From Nereocystis luetkeana (taxonomy: Eukaryota > Sar > Phaeophyceae > Laminariales > Laminariaceae): 64,000 nt of DNA. The notes under the pieces are model-generated. The model had not been told where the DNA came from and searched no databases. It saw only the letters and a program-made list of their open reading frames with translations. The position numbers were made by a program, and so were the translations under genes. Positions 12,501 to 27,200 of the stretch are shown here, piece after piece (positions within the stretch are counted from its first letter, which is position 1; every line of letters starts with the position of its first letter). The stretch is taken from assembly GCA_031213475.1 (NCBI GenBank), contig JARUPZ010000003.1, positions 9,567,266 through 9,631,265 on the forward strand. The letters are read 5' to 3'.

Positions 12501-15500
12501 TATATCTGCGTGTTATCATGTGTTCTCTTCTTATTTCTGGGAATGCTTGCAGTGATCAGCGCTGAACCTCATGCAAGTATCTACCCCGTACATCGTACTT
12601 AAGTCGATGACTATATGTACGTACCTGGTAGTCTATTCAAGTCTTGATTTTTTTTCAACAAGCCGTACGTACGTAAGATAGGCATGACAGGAAACACGGC
12701 ACTTACCGGACAGCGCCCGGTGCAGCGCGATGGTGGGGTAGTGGGGGTCCTTGCCCACGATGGCCGGGATGTCTCCCAGCATGAGGCCCTGGATCTTGGG
12801 CCACGACATGTTCATGTACAGGAGGTTTCCCTGGGTGTCGAGGCCGCGACGGCCCGCCCTGCCCGACATCTGCTGCGCCACCTGAAACAAAGAAACACAC
12901 ACACAACCAATCAACAACAACAACCACACAATCAATAAATCAACAACAACGACAACGACAACAACAAAGCAATCATAGACATCATCAAGATTCAGGTGCG
13001 TTACAGGGAAAAACGATATAAAAAAGAAGTTTTTTTTCTTCTAGGGAAACAATAACAACCAGAATGGTGCGGCTTATCGTCGCTCTCCTATTTGCTGTGC
13101 CTCTTCTACAGTACGGGTTTTTTAAGCGGAGTCTATTCTACGCTTGTGTTTTATTTTAGTACGGCGGCATCAAGATTCCCGTCGGCTTCGCCTTGAGATT
13201 GACGGCCTATTAATAGTTGTCGCTAGCTAGTTGTGGCCCGGCAATGCCTCTCCAGGTCTTCATATACGAGTACTAGATTTAGTCTAGGTTGGGCGGTCAG
13301 CCAAAGAGGCGAAACCGCGGTCTCCTAGCACAACCATATGCCAGTTTTGGTGTAGGTGGGCGGTCAGTCAAAGCGGTCAAACCGCGGTCTTCTACTGGCA
13401 CAACTACATACTAGTGTGAGTGTAGCGGGTGGTCAGTCAAAGCAGGCAAACTGCGGTCTCCGAGTGCAACTGTATACCAGTTTTAATGGGCGATCAACGA
13501 GGTCAGACCGCGGTCTCCTAGCACAAGTATATACCAGTTCTAAATTAGGTGGGCGGATTAGTCAAATCGGTCAAGCCGCGATCTCCTAGCACAACTAAAT
13601 ACCAGTTTTAAAGTAGATGGGCGGTCAGTCAAAGCGGTCAGACCGCGGTCTCCAAGCAAATTAGATTCCAGGTTTAGTGTAGGTTGGCGGTCAGATAAAT
13701 CGGTCAAACCACGGTCTCTTAGCACAACTATACACCGCGGTACGACAGTAGTTTTAGTGTAGATGGGCGGTCAGTCACAGCCGTCAAACCGCGGTCACTC
13801 CAATCACGAGGTAGGTACACACCAGAGGGTTGAGCAGGTTTTCCATGCTGCCGCAGAAGCAGCACGATCGGAAGGGCATGTTCACCCCGTACGCCTGGTA
13901 CAAAAAGAAACCCACGAGCGGTGGTGGCGGTGGCGGTGGCGGTGACGGTGACGGCCAATACGTCAGGAGACATGTCAAGCGAGGCAAAACGTGCGCTGTC
14001 AAGGGTGCAGGGTTGTTTGCTCCACAATAAAACCTAGTAATATGGAGTCTGTCAAGGCATGTCGAGGCAAGCTTGCTGTCTGTCAAGGGGTGAAAGTGCT
14101 GTCTCCTGACATCTTAGTGTGGCGGCGGTGGGCGGTGGGCGTGGGGTGGGGGTGCGGGTGGGGACTAAGGTTAGGGCTAGGGTTATAAGAGTGAGGGCTG
14201 GGGTTGATGTTGTTGGGGGTGGGGACTGGAGTAGAGGTGGAGGCGGGAGCGAGGGTGGGGGTACAGCACGGGTCTACGAACGCATGAACGCCCCGAGGGG
14301 GTGAGATGAACGGGGATGCATGGACTTACGCACGTATAACGTCACGATGAACACGAACATGAACCCAAAGACAGTAAGAGCGCACGTATGTATGTATGTA
14401 TGTATGTATGTATGTATGTATGTATGTATGTATGTATGTATGTATGTATGTATGTATGTATGTATGTATGTATGTATGTATGTATGTATGTATGTATGTA
14501 TGTATGTATGTATGTATGTATGTATGTATGTATGTATGTATGTATGTATGTATGTATGTATGTATGTATGTATGTATGTATGTATGTATGTATGTATGTA
14601 TGTATGTATGTATGTATGTATGTATGTATGTATGTATGTATGTATGTATGTATGTATACACCAGGCAGTGAGTCCACGAAGACAGCATGCATGTACGGAG
14701 GACAAAAAAGGGGCCTCTCCGCTCCGTCCCACGTAGGCGGAGCGTCCAGACGAGACTTCGAAACCTAGGAGGTGCGGGAACGAGAAGCAAAACATACGCG
14801 GACCGCCAACATCCCACACCGGGTGCAAACCCTTCCTAAATAACCGGTCAACAACCTGTAGCCGCAACAAGATTACCATGACGAGCGTACGAAAAAGCAC
14901 GATTTATGCAAAATGAAAAGCATGGAGAGGTACAGCAGGTACATGCAATGGCAAGCGCTCACCAGCGACTCATCGCTGAACACGACGGCGAGCTTCCCCT
15001 GTTGCGCGAGGCGCTGCACGACTCTCCTGTACCGGGAGAACGATGCGTCGTCGATGTAAATCCCCACGCCTGACGAGGGACGGGCGTAGAAAAGTCGCGT
15101 GGTTTTCGCGGCGCGGCGGTGGATGGGGGGGGGGGGGGGGGTAAGGGGAATTGGAGGAGGGGGGGGGGGTGTACTTGATATCATTCACGGCTGTAGTCGT
15201 ATGACCATAGACCCTCGCATCCTTACAATGCCGGGACGGAGCACGGGTGGAGAGGGGGCGGAATAGGAATGGGAGGGGGGCGGAGGGGGAATAGAGGAGG
15301 GGGAATTGACGGGGGGGAGGGGGGGGGTTAGAAGATGGTTTCACCGGAGTTCGAACCCCGTACTTCAACTAGTACATAGGGGAGACAACAGCCTGTGATT
15401 ATCTATCAGCTAGGCCACCCAGCGCATGCACTAAAGAAGCAAGCTAGTCTAAGCGTAGCCGCCGCTACGAACTCGCGCCGCTGGTGGATATCTTGTAACT

Positions 15501-18500
15501 GCCGTCAACCGTGCGCGCCGCTGGTGTGACTGATGGAAGGCACAGAAATCAAAAACAAAAAACGAACAAAAACAAAGTGACATGCCTGGTATACATTTTC
15601 CGCGACATCTATTTTTGGCTTTGAAAAATTCGCTCGGAAGACGGCCCGAATCTCCGGCTCCAGGTTTTTCTATACCAAAGCTATCTATTCTTAATAATAG
15701 TGTCTTGGCCAGCTCAGAAAAACAAACAAACAAAAAAGCGGAGAAAAAACAAAGAGGGGCCCATCTATTAATAATATTTTCCACCAATTGTCCCCATCAT
15801 ACAAGAACCGTTTGTTTGTGCATTAATGTCTAATCCAAACGGTGCTAATATTCAAGTGTAGAGTGGCACATAGTCATACCTGGTACCTAGTATTATACAT
15901 GCGGCCATGGAAAACCCAAAGACTCAAGCATTCGGACCGAAAACATGAATACTTCGAAGTATATACCGCGTATGTTACCTCGGCGGAGGGCTCGGAGGAA
16001 GGGATGCTGCGGGTTCTTGAGCTCCCCTTTCCCGTTGGGGGGTGCCAGGTCGTCGCAGATATCCTCGAACTCCCTCGAGGACACGCGGGCCGCGGGCTGG
16101 GACAGCACGAAATCCGGGTGCGGCGCCGTCACGTCGACGAAGCCGCTTGTGTCGTCGTCCCCCTCCTTCTCCTCCTCCTCCGCCTTTCAGGGGGGGCGGG
16201 GGGGGGGTCGAAATAAAATACCAGGGTAGGTACATTGCAAGCAAAAGTAGCAAAAACCAAAAAATAACCAAAACGATAAGAAAAAACACGTATCGGCCGA
16301 AATTAGCATTTTTTTTAGCATTTCTTACGCAGCCAAAACTAAAAATGCGAAGTTACAAAAAAAAAAAAAACACACACACACACACAAGGAAAATACCACA
16401 TATATAAAGCACGTATTTCCACAGTTTATAAATTTCGATCACGCAAGGTATCAGATGTATGAACAGTCTGTTTTGATGTGCCCCCGACGGATCCTCTTCC
16501 TCCCCCGCCTTTGGGGGGGGGGGGGGGGGGGAGGGCGCAAAACACAATACCAAGTACGTGCTTAGCGAAAAAAAGCAAACATGAGAAACAAAAAATAGGC
16601 ACGACGGATGCCATGATATACCAGTTGACGTTACCTTACCACATCAATCGTCTCTAATTTCAACCTGCCACTGCACTTTATCCCCAAAACATGCCTCTCC
16701 CGCTCCTTCTGCAAAACTGATCCCGCTCCAATTCAAAGGTACTCTATTTAATTTTTGTTGCATAAGAAGAAGCGCCAGAAAAAAAATAAAATGGGCTTCG
16801 TCCTTTTTGCGGTAATTGAACTCTTTTTTTTCTTTTTATCTTCTTCCTCTCTCCATGTTCTGCTGTTTCTGTACATGCGGGGATGGCGTTTCCGGTCGGA
16901 GCGGTACGCGTATATCTACCATACTTTACACCCGCGCGTACACCCGGAGTTTTTCACCACACCCCCTGCAGCGGCGGGAGCTACAGCTCGTCAGCTTATC
17001 GCACAAAAATGAGGGTACAGCATCGCACAAAAATGAGGGTACAGCATCGCACAAAACTGCGCACATGCAGCTGTAGTTCACTTCATTTTTCTCGGTTGGC
17101 ATGTTTTTCCTTCGACCCCACGAATCAAATTGTTGGAGCCTTGTTTCGTGATCACCGCCAACGTAAAAAAAAAATCGCCCACGAATTCATGAGAGAACGA
17201 TAACAATAGCATCAACAAACACCTTCCTACAACCGCGACTACAGCTTCGTCCAGCATACCAAGGTATGTTTGCGTCAACTCTAATCATGCGTTCATACGT
17301 ACAGCAGCAGCGGTAGCCGCAGCAGAAGCAGCAACAGCAGAGCAGCGTATCAACCTATTAGCCTCCTTCTACGGGTACCGGTTGTTAGATCACCAGACGT
17401 ATGCCTTCCGTGCCAAATAATATTATATACACTGGTATATATTATATATATATTGTATGCCCCAAAGACTCTGTTTGGTACCGGTATGGCATGCAGTGCA
17501 GTATGATCGCGAATACAACTTTGTACCTAAATATAACCATATTGTGTAGATTCATATTTCATCCAAACAGTGCTTATATTTCCGTACAAAACACCATTCT
17601 TGGCGGAAACAGGACGACCGCTCTGCCTTCATATTACGAGGGACCATAGCAAGTACCAGGTAGGACCTACGGTACACGCAAAAAAAAACTATCAGTCTGA
17701 TCGGAAATATTGAGTGATTTTGTACATATTGTGGCCATCGAAATGTTTCTTATATTTTGGATCAAGACTGGTATACATTTTACTATTTTTTTACTAACCG
17801 TTTTTGGTCCTATTAATTACCGCCCCCCCAAAGTATAACAGTGATGTCTAAACGGTCAGAGCGGCATGTGTCAGTTACGCAGAACGTTCGGGTCGTACCT
17901 CCTTCTTGTTTCTGTCCATCTTTTTCTCCCTGATAGCCCTCACGCGGGCCAGCTCCGCCGCCTTCTTGCGCTGATCCTCCGCCCAGTTAGGGTACTTCTT
18001 GCGCTGGTGCACCTCCATGTCCTGCTCCCATCATCACCATCACCATCACCATCACGACGACGATGACACACCGACAAACCCATCGGAAATATACATACAA
18101 TATATACACACATATAATATATATATTATATATATTATATAATATATAATATATACATGGTATATATTATATATATATATTATATATATACGGAACAACG
18201 TCATCGTCGGCACCACCATCGCCGCGGCCAGCAAAAAAAACAAAACACGAAACAGGAGGAGGAGGGGGGAAAGGATCAGAGCCAAGCCAAGCCAAGCCAA
18301 GCCATATGTAGACACGAACAGCACATAGAAGGAAAAGTGTGTGGGGGGGGGGGGGAGGGGGGGGGGGGGGATCTGAGTCAAACCCAACCACAGCAGAGGG
18401 AGAATTCAGCTCAAGGGAGGGAGAAGGGCTCGGAGCCACCGTAGGCCAACACGTGCCCGTCCCCGCGCCGCTCGCTCGATGGACAGACACCAAGGAGGAA

Positions 18501-21176
18501 AGCATAAATCATAAAACGTACCCGGTACGATCCACGGCACATTTCTAGAGCGATCAACCAGTATATACAGAAGCAACCTTCCATGCACGACCAAAAAAAA
18601 AAGTGGATGAACTCGTTCACACCCAACGGCACACACCATATGCCAGGAATACAGCAGTTTATTGTTGGATATCGGATATCGAAATCGGAAACGAGGTATA
18701 CACAGAAATTAAAAACACCAAAATAAACTATAACATATCTTCCATGTTTGAATACATCGACGTTTGCGTTCAAGACCTGCATATAAACAAAAACACACAC
18801 ACAAAAACGCACGCGGAATTGACCTCGTCATTTTTACGAGTTCGTTCTGTGTAACCCTCGGCTACTATTACGGGGGACCATAGTTAATAGGACCTATGGT
18901 ATACATAAAAAAATATATATACTCGCATATTTAACCATTTTTACTAACCATATTTGGTCCTATGAACTATGGTCCCCCGTAATACTAGTTCTCTTATGAC
19001 GCCAGGGGAACCACCGACCTATGGTGTAAACATCCTCGGACAGGTGAGATCGGAATACCACTCGGTCCCTCAATATAATTATATTTTTATTGAATATTCG
19101 TAATAAAACGGTGCTTATATTCATGGACAGAGTGGTGCCAGGCACAAGACAATATCCCTATTTTTTAATCCAGGCAGGGCTTGGGTCGATATCAACCAAG
19201 TGCACTAATGTCGTCAAAAATCAATCAGGCGGCGCGCTGGGTTGTAGCAGCATATCGCTGTCTCTACTCTCTCCTCTACACCTCCCGAAACGCTTTCAGC
19301 GGGTTTCCGTGCTGTCGTGTGGAGTGTTTCTCGGACGTAAGTACGATCAAAGCTACTGGCGAACATACTGGCCGGGTCAATCAGTAGATTGCTACTGTCA
19401 ATATATTACTACTGCCAGTATCATACTGTGCGAGTGCCCAGCCCTATTGTTTCATGGTCCTATATATAATATATTATATGTATATAAACAAAACTATAAA
19501 TTCGTTTTCTCTGGTCGGTCGCCGTGGGGGCGTTTCGGTGGCCTTTCGCAAGATTGTCGTCAACCCTGATTCGCGAGAGCTTTGAACTATCCGCGAGTGG
19601 AGGGACTTTTCGGGAACAGATTCAACAGGACTGCCGTTGATCTCAGCTGCGTTGGCCCGAAGAGACCGGCTATAAGACGGCATACATACGATAGTAGACC
19701 GATTTTTTTTCTATTTTGTTCCGGAATAGTTTCAGCACAGGACTACGACGCGGGTCATTGGATTATTTGCGTGCGTGGACACATGTAGAAAGCATACGAC
19801 GGGCGTCACCCTGGTGCTGCCTCTTCGTATACCGCTTGGCCAGTTGGCCTCCTGCTGGCGTTGCTCCTGCACGTGCCGCTCCTGCTCGTGCCGCTCGTGC
19901 TCGTGCCGCTCCTGCTGGTGCTGCTTTTGCTTTCGCTGCTTCTGTTGGTACCGGGTGCTCCTCCCGCTAGTGCTGCTCCTGCCTGGTAGATGGCATCGCC
20001 TGCTCCTGGTGGTGCTGCTTCTACAGAGTGGACTGCACTTTTTCCTGCTGCCGATATTAAAGGTTCTGCCCTCAATACACCTCTGCCTCGGCCTCTTCTG
20101 GCGGATCTTGGAAGCCCATTTCGAACAGAACCCGCCTGTCCAAGTCAGTGCTCAATCCCACTGTAAAGTGCAACCGCTGCATCTCCCAGCTACATGATGG
20201 AGACAGAACTTTGGAGGCAATGTCGATTTTGCGACCTGCGACCACGACACCTGCCCCGGCAGCGGGATAATCTTGAAGTGGCCCAAAGACTGTGAACTAT
20301 GCGCCAGGCCTATCGACGTCCGCACCGTGTCCTTCACGCTCGAGACAGGAGGCGGCGGTGAGTTGTGTTCTGTGCTTCTCTGTTGCTGTTGTTGTTGTTG
20401 GTGTTTTTGTTTGCTACCTATTTATACCGCCGCGGCTGCTGCTGTTGTTGTTATTGTTGTTGTTTGTCGCTTGTGTCTACCGCCGCGGCTGCTGTTGTAG
20501 AGTGTTTTCCACACTACTTGCAATTTTTTGTTGTCTTATTACTAATCCGAGAACACGACTTGGTGGCGCAGCCCATTGCTGCTGCTACGGCTGCTGCTGC
20601 ACCTTTTCCTGATGTTACCCTGCGCGCCTACCGCCCCTGATGCTGCTTTTCTCGTTTCAGGTTGGTTTATGTACTCGTCGTTCGCGTTGTTGCTGTTGTA
20701 GGGGCCTTTGAGTCAGTACCTACTGCCGCTGCTGCTGCTGCTGCTGCTGTTTATTGTTGTTGACGTTGCTGTTCCCGTATGTTGTCGACCTCCAGGACTG
20801 AATCTTCAACCAAGATGTGTTTGCCCTTGCGTTTTTTATAGTACGCCTATGCGCTGCTATTGCCGCCGCTGCTGCCGTTGCTCTGTACTGCCTGCATTCC
20901 TTTCCACACCGAGGCAGGTGTCTACCTTCGCTGTTGCTGCTGTTGTTTACCCGGTATGCTGTTGGTGGTGTTGCTGTCGCTGTTCCCGTACGTATTCGAC
21001 CTTTAGCACTAAACCCAAGACAAAAAACGTACTGATAATGTCATTTGTTTATGCACTACTGCGCCTATTGCCATTTGCTTTTGCGCTGCTGCTGCCGCTG
21101 TTACTGCCGTTGTTGTTTACAGCCTGCGTTCAGTGTCAACCGCCGCTGCTGCAGTTGTTGATTATGCTGTCGTTGC

Positions 21177-21233
<57 letters not shown>

Positions 21234-24200
21234 CGTCGTTGCTGTGTTCCCGCACGCGAGAACACGACTTGGTAGCGCAGCCCATTGTTGCTGCTGCTAC
21301 TGCTCCTTTTCCTGCTGCTGTAACCCCGCGCGCCTATCGTCCCTGATGCTGATTTTGTTGTGTACGCAGGCGTCGTTCGCGTTGTTGCTGTTGTACGCAG
21401 CTTTGAGTCAGTGTCTGCCGCCGCTGCTGCTGCAGCCGTTGTCTATGTTGTTCGCGTGGTTGTTGCTGTTCCCGCATGTTGTCGGCCTTCAGCACAAAAT
21501 ACAAGACACAAATACACACCAGTTGCCAGGTACTGGCCATTTTTTTTTTCTTCATACGAGCTCACACCGAGACAGGGGAATAGTACGCGTACTGCCATTT
21601 GTATATGCGCTGCTGCTGCCGTTGTTGTTGTTTTGCACACTATAACCAACTTCCTTTTCCGAACAGTTGCCGTTGTTGTTTACAGTCTGTGTTTCTTTCC
21701 ACACCGAGACAGTTGTCTACCGCCGCTGCTGCTGTTGTTGTTCCGACACGATAACAGACAGGCGTATCGGAGAGCTTTTTTTTCCAAATTTTCGACATTT
21801 TTTTCGCGCAATTTTTTAATCTTCCATATTTTCCGGGTTTTTTTTTCCAAATATTGGAATGTTAACTATGTTTTTTTTGCTTCTGGAGAATTTCACTAAT
21901 ACTGACAGAACGCCTCCGTATATCGATACATCTCTCCAATTATTTCCAAACTTTGGAAAATTTGGAAAAAAGCTCTCCGATAAGAGTGAGCCTAACCCGT
22001 TTCCATGTTTTATGCTGCTGCCAACTCTGCCGTCGCCGTCTCTGCCGCGAAAAAAGACGTAAGGGTTTGCCAACATCATTCATCGCATCCCATTCCTATT
22101 TAGCTTTCGTGCTTCCTGCCTCTACAGCTCACGCCAACGCGTATCTTCTAGACTGTTTCTAAAGGTGTTTTTGCCAAAATCAGGTATACCTGGCCTTTTT
22201 CGGCCAAAATCAGTTACACTATAAAAAAAATACGAAACACACTCCAGGAGCCCTGCTATTGCCCAGGCTGACATCGTAACTGATTTTGGCTCGAAAAGGC
22301 CAACTTATACCTGTTTTTTTCTACTCTCTCTAGCTTTCAAGTGATTTTGGCCAACTTTGAACCAATCAGAGGGGCCACATACGTACACTGTTGTTTCTCT
22401 CCGTATGCGTCTGCCCTCCCTCGGTTGAAATTATTTCTGCATTACGCAACGTATAAACTCTGTACTCGCACGTACACGGTGTACGTCAAGAGTACGTATT
22501 CACATAAAACATGCATACATGAGTACGCTGGTTTCCTTCTTTTTCTTCTTTGGGGTGTGCGACGTGCTTCAGTTATTGAATAGTTTGTGTCCTACTGCCG
22601 CTGCTGTGTTGTTTTCTATGGTCACAGCGGTCCATACATCACCATGGTCTTTATCTGCACCACCCCGCGTCGAGTTTGTTTCAGGTGTGGTACGGCAAGA
22701 TAATTTCGTGCCGAGCTGGCAGTTCCGCGGGACGGTCAAGAAGATTTAAGCTGTCAACGGTGGGGGGGGCGCCAGAGTAAATACTCTTCTTGGCGCCCCC
22801 GCCGTCGCAGAACAAACGAAGCCTATTAACAGTGACCCTCTGCCGGTCCAAGTGAAGCCCGTGGTATCTACACCGTAAAGAAAACTAAACGACTTGGATT
22901 TTGGAGGCCATATATGGCACGCTTCTTTTTTTACCCGATTTTCATGGACAGAACACCGCTCGTGGCCCGCGTTTTTTACTTGGTTTTAGTATACACCTGA
23001 TTTTGGCTCAAACGGATCAGGTATAACTGATTTTATCATTTGCACTTTTCAAAGTCTTCGTCAACTAAACTCACACCAACTAAAATATTTGTATTCAACA
23101 CGTCTTACATGTCTCCTTTGTGCTGTCGGTTTGTTGTCTATTATCTATGTTTGCAGATCCGTAAGGATTGTGTCTACTGCAAAGGAATTATCAAGGACAA
23201 CGGCATCTTGATCGGCCTGTGCAAGCCCCCCCTGCACTTCTCGGGCTCCAAGCGCTCCAGGAAGCTCTTCATCGCCCACGACGAGCAAGTTCAGGGCGAA
23301 CGCCACGCGAAGTTCGGCGAATAGGCTCGGGTGGAACTGGAGAAAAGTGTCGCCAAGCGGAAAGGCTGTGTCGGTCGATCTCCTCGGTTCGGGCTCGGAA
23401 TAGATCTCTCGTGTCTATCATGATCTTCCGGTAGAGCATCATACACAGTTGATCTGCCTTCGGTCTGAGCCTGGGGTCTGAATATAGAGGCGATTGAGGG
23501 CGTTTGGTTGCAGCGTGCGCCTGCGTCTATAATATTTCAATACTTTCAGCAAACATCCGTTGTGCGTGTAGTTGCAAGTCTGCCAGCGGGTACTTTGACT
23601 TCAAGCGTGGGGAGCGGACTGGTTTATTTTGTTTCGGTGGTGGTTTCTTCACCCAAGAAGAGTGTCAGGTTTTGCACCGCCTCCATCACGCTAGTGCCTT
23701 GGCGAGGGCCAAGGTCTCACTGACTTTTTTGCATCCTCTTTGGGTGCTGTGGACAACGAAAGATCCTGTTTTTTTCAATCTACCTTGGGTGTTTGCCAGG
23801 GTGCTGATTCCGTTGATATTAGCGACATTCGTGTTTGCGAGGGAATTTTGGCTACTACTTACTCCCGTCGCTTCGACTTCTTTGCGTTTCACGCCGGCCC
23901 CGTGCCCACTGCTACGCTTCGTTGAAGACGTTTTTCCTTGAGGAATTTCTGTCGTAGTTGGTTTGGGGGTCCGCCAAAGGTTTCGTTCGTTGTCGAACCG
24001 TTAGGTGTCGCAGGACATGTGTCTACTGGCGCTGCGATTCGTCGAGCAAGTGTTTACTGTCGAAGTTGTATACCAGGTATCACGCTCATGTCGCCTTCAT
24101 ATATCATAACAGCTGTAATACATAACTACTACCTGCTTTTTCGGTCATTAGAACTGCTCTCTTGCGTCACCCTCATCTGCATTTTCCACTATTACGGGGG

Positions 24201-27200
24201 ACCATGATTAATAGGACCAAATATCGTTAGTAAAAATGGTCAAATGTATTAAGTTTTTATGTCTACCGTAGGTCCTATTAACTATGGTCCCCCGTAATAG
24301 TATTTTCCTTTTACTAATACATATTTGGTTGTTAACAGGTACATTTGAGCTATTGCCCCAACTGCAGCACATACAACTGCAATTGGTGGAATAGTTCAAA
24401 CCAGCCCACCAAATACGTATTTTTGGCAAGAGTCTTCTTACACGCTACGCTCATGCCACTCCGAAGGGAAAACTTGTATATATATAATATTATATATATA
24501 TATACGGACACCATCTTGGACAGACAAATTCTCAATCGAGATGGGTCAGCGTGATGCACACGGCAGAGGTATATCATCCGTGCTGAGTGTGCTCTGTACG
24601 ACTTGTCTACAGTTGCCTGACCACCCAAACGACGTCTGCCACAACCCGCCCAGTATTCGCAAAAGAAAAAAAATGAAAAAGAAGACACGCAGGCTGTGCG
24701 ATCATTTATATTGGGGCGGAATCCATCTTTGCATCTTGGACAGATAACGTTCTATCAAGTACATCATCTACCAAGTACATCATCATCTGCTGTACCTGGT
24801 AGTTCACTAGGAGTATCTAGATCAATACCTAGAATCTAGAATTTGCCATGACCTAGAATCTAGAATGAGTGTTGTCTATTAATAGAATCTTCGATGATCA
24901 ATATCTGGAATCTAGATAGATCATTATATATATATCATCATCTATACCATTATCTATATATTAATAGAGAATTATCTAGATAATATGATCCACAGTAGAA
25001 CACTGTATCATCATCTGTATCATATATAGCATTACCTATATCATTAGCTATATCATTGTCTAAATCATTATCTATATCCTCATCTTGATCATTATATAGA
25101 TCCTCGATCCTTATCTCTAGATCATTATCTAGATCATGATGAAAATCCATATCCAGATCATCTAAATCATCGTTCAAATCATACAGATCCCACCCGTTGC
25201 ATGTGTGTAGAGTCGGTATAGATACTGGGCGTGTTTGACAATAGGTGCACTGGGTGCGCGCTGGAATTCGCTGCATATGTGGTGATCAGTTTGATCTTGG
25301 GGGGGACGGTGTACATTGTAGGGAAAAAAAAACAGTTCAAACGCGACAAAGCAACAACCACAAGACAGCAGTAGGGGTCCCCTTATAGTGTCGGTTGAGT
25401 CGTGTCCCTTGCATGCGCTATCGTGCCTGTGGAATCGCTTGGCACAGACGGTACCGATCAACCAGCGTGGTATATAGCGTGCGGAGTATATAATGCCGGT
25501 TGCCGCCATATATAGTGTCGGTTGCCGTCAATAAATATTGCCGGTATTGTCAGCTGGCGCATATACCGGCACTATGGAGGGACCACGACTGCTGTACCAA
25601 GAGCGGCTATCAACTACAGCTGCAACACAACACCAACAATAATGAACAACAACAGCAGCGACAACGACGACAGTGTATCAATGCCCGCACATACACCAAA
25701 CAATGCAACAAGAGCAACAGCCAGTACCAGCAACACCTGACACCATCACCCCACCACCACGACCAACAACAAGTCCACCACCAGCCACCAGCAACGACCA
25801 GTCAGTCGGTAAAACAACGACCTGCCAGTAGCACCTTGAGGACTTCCTTCAAGAGATTGAGGGCCAGTCATCCACCAGCCCACCACCAACGGCCAGTCAG
25901 TCAACAAACAATGACCAGTCCGTAGCGTACCCCGAGGAGTCCCTCCAAGAGACCCGGAGGGCCAGTCAGCCTCCAGCCACCAACAATGACCAGTCAGCCA
26001 ACAAACAACGACCAGTCCGTAACATACCTTGAGGAGCTCCTTGAAGAGATTGAGTGCCATGAAGGTGTCCAGGTGGAAGGCGATGACGGGGCAGAGGCCC
26101 TTGTTCTTCATGTCAATCACCGCCTCGTAGATCGAAACGTCTGGCCCGACCTTCCCTCAAAGTGTGATCCGAATGAATCGACGCGGTGCAATGCGATGCG
26201 GCGCAACAACATACGCCAGCAGGGGCGATGGATGGGGGGATAGGGGAGTGGCGGGGGTGGGGTCGGGCGTAGAGGGGATTGGGGGTGGGTGAGGGGAGGG
26301 GGAGTACTCATTTGTTGCATGCCATAGTCATTTGACTATTGACCACGCATCTCTTTCAAGACGGAGCACAGCACCGATAGAGACACCTTCCAGCACATGG
26401 GCGCTTACTACATTTTAAATAAAAATACATACCCATAGAATACCTTGAACTTATCTTACAATTCCCTCCCTGAGGCCACCAACCATCTCCTAGGAAAACG
26501 GTCGTTTTTCAGCTACTATCTCGCGGGAGGGTGAGGCGGGGGGAGGGGGGGGGGTGGGGGGTACTTGATCTCATGCATGGCCGTAGTCGTATGACCATAG
26601 ACCCTTGCATCGCTACAACGCCGGGACGGAGCATGTCGGGTTTTCACCGACAAGGCAGGCATTGCTTGCACCAAGCGCGAAGCGCCGTGAGGTGTCCGGC
26701 GAGTCGCACGAAGGGCGAGGTAGCTGCATCCTACAGCACTATTACGGGGGACCATAGTTAATAGGACCTACGGTACACATATAAACCTATATATTTAACC
26801 ATTTTTACCAACAATATTTGGTCCTATCAACTATGGTCCCCCGCAATAAGAACCGCTTGTGAGGCGGACTTGCATATATATGGATGACAGCTTCAATGAG
26901 CTAAATTAATTTCCGCCGTACCGTTGGCGGGATCCGCTTCGTGTGTGCCTTACCAGAAACACTACGTGGGACGATCATTCCCCTTGTGCGGAGTAGAGGT
27001 TCTCCACCCCGCACAGATGATCTATGACCCACCGACCAGCTGTGACCGACCGGCCAAAAGGGGACGAAAAAAAAAAAACGGTACCCCTGGTTGTCTGCTG
27101 TAGCTCAGGTAGCGAAAGGCATGTTTTACAGTAGTGCCGTTGCCAACCGACGCCAACTCAACCTACTGTGAAAATAGTACACAAACGGGGGGGGGGGGGG

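Noticed and set aside
14320-14736. Long ORFs of MYVC and HTYI repeats
   Set aside because: They are a (GTAT)n microsatellite read in frame on both strands.
20708-21346. 212-codon Leu-rich membrane-like ORF
   Set aside because: It is the TTG/CTG trinucleotide region of the nested gene's intron.
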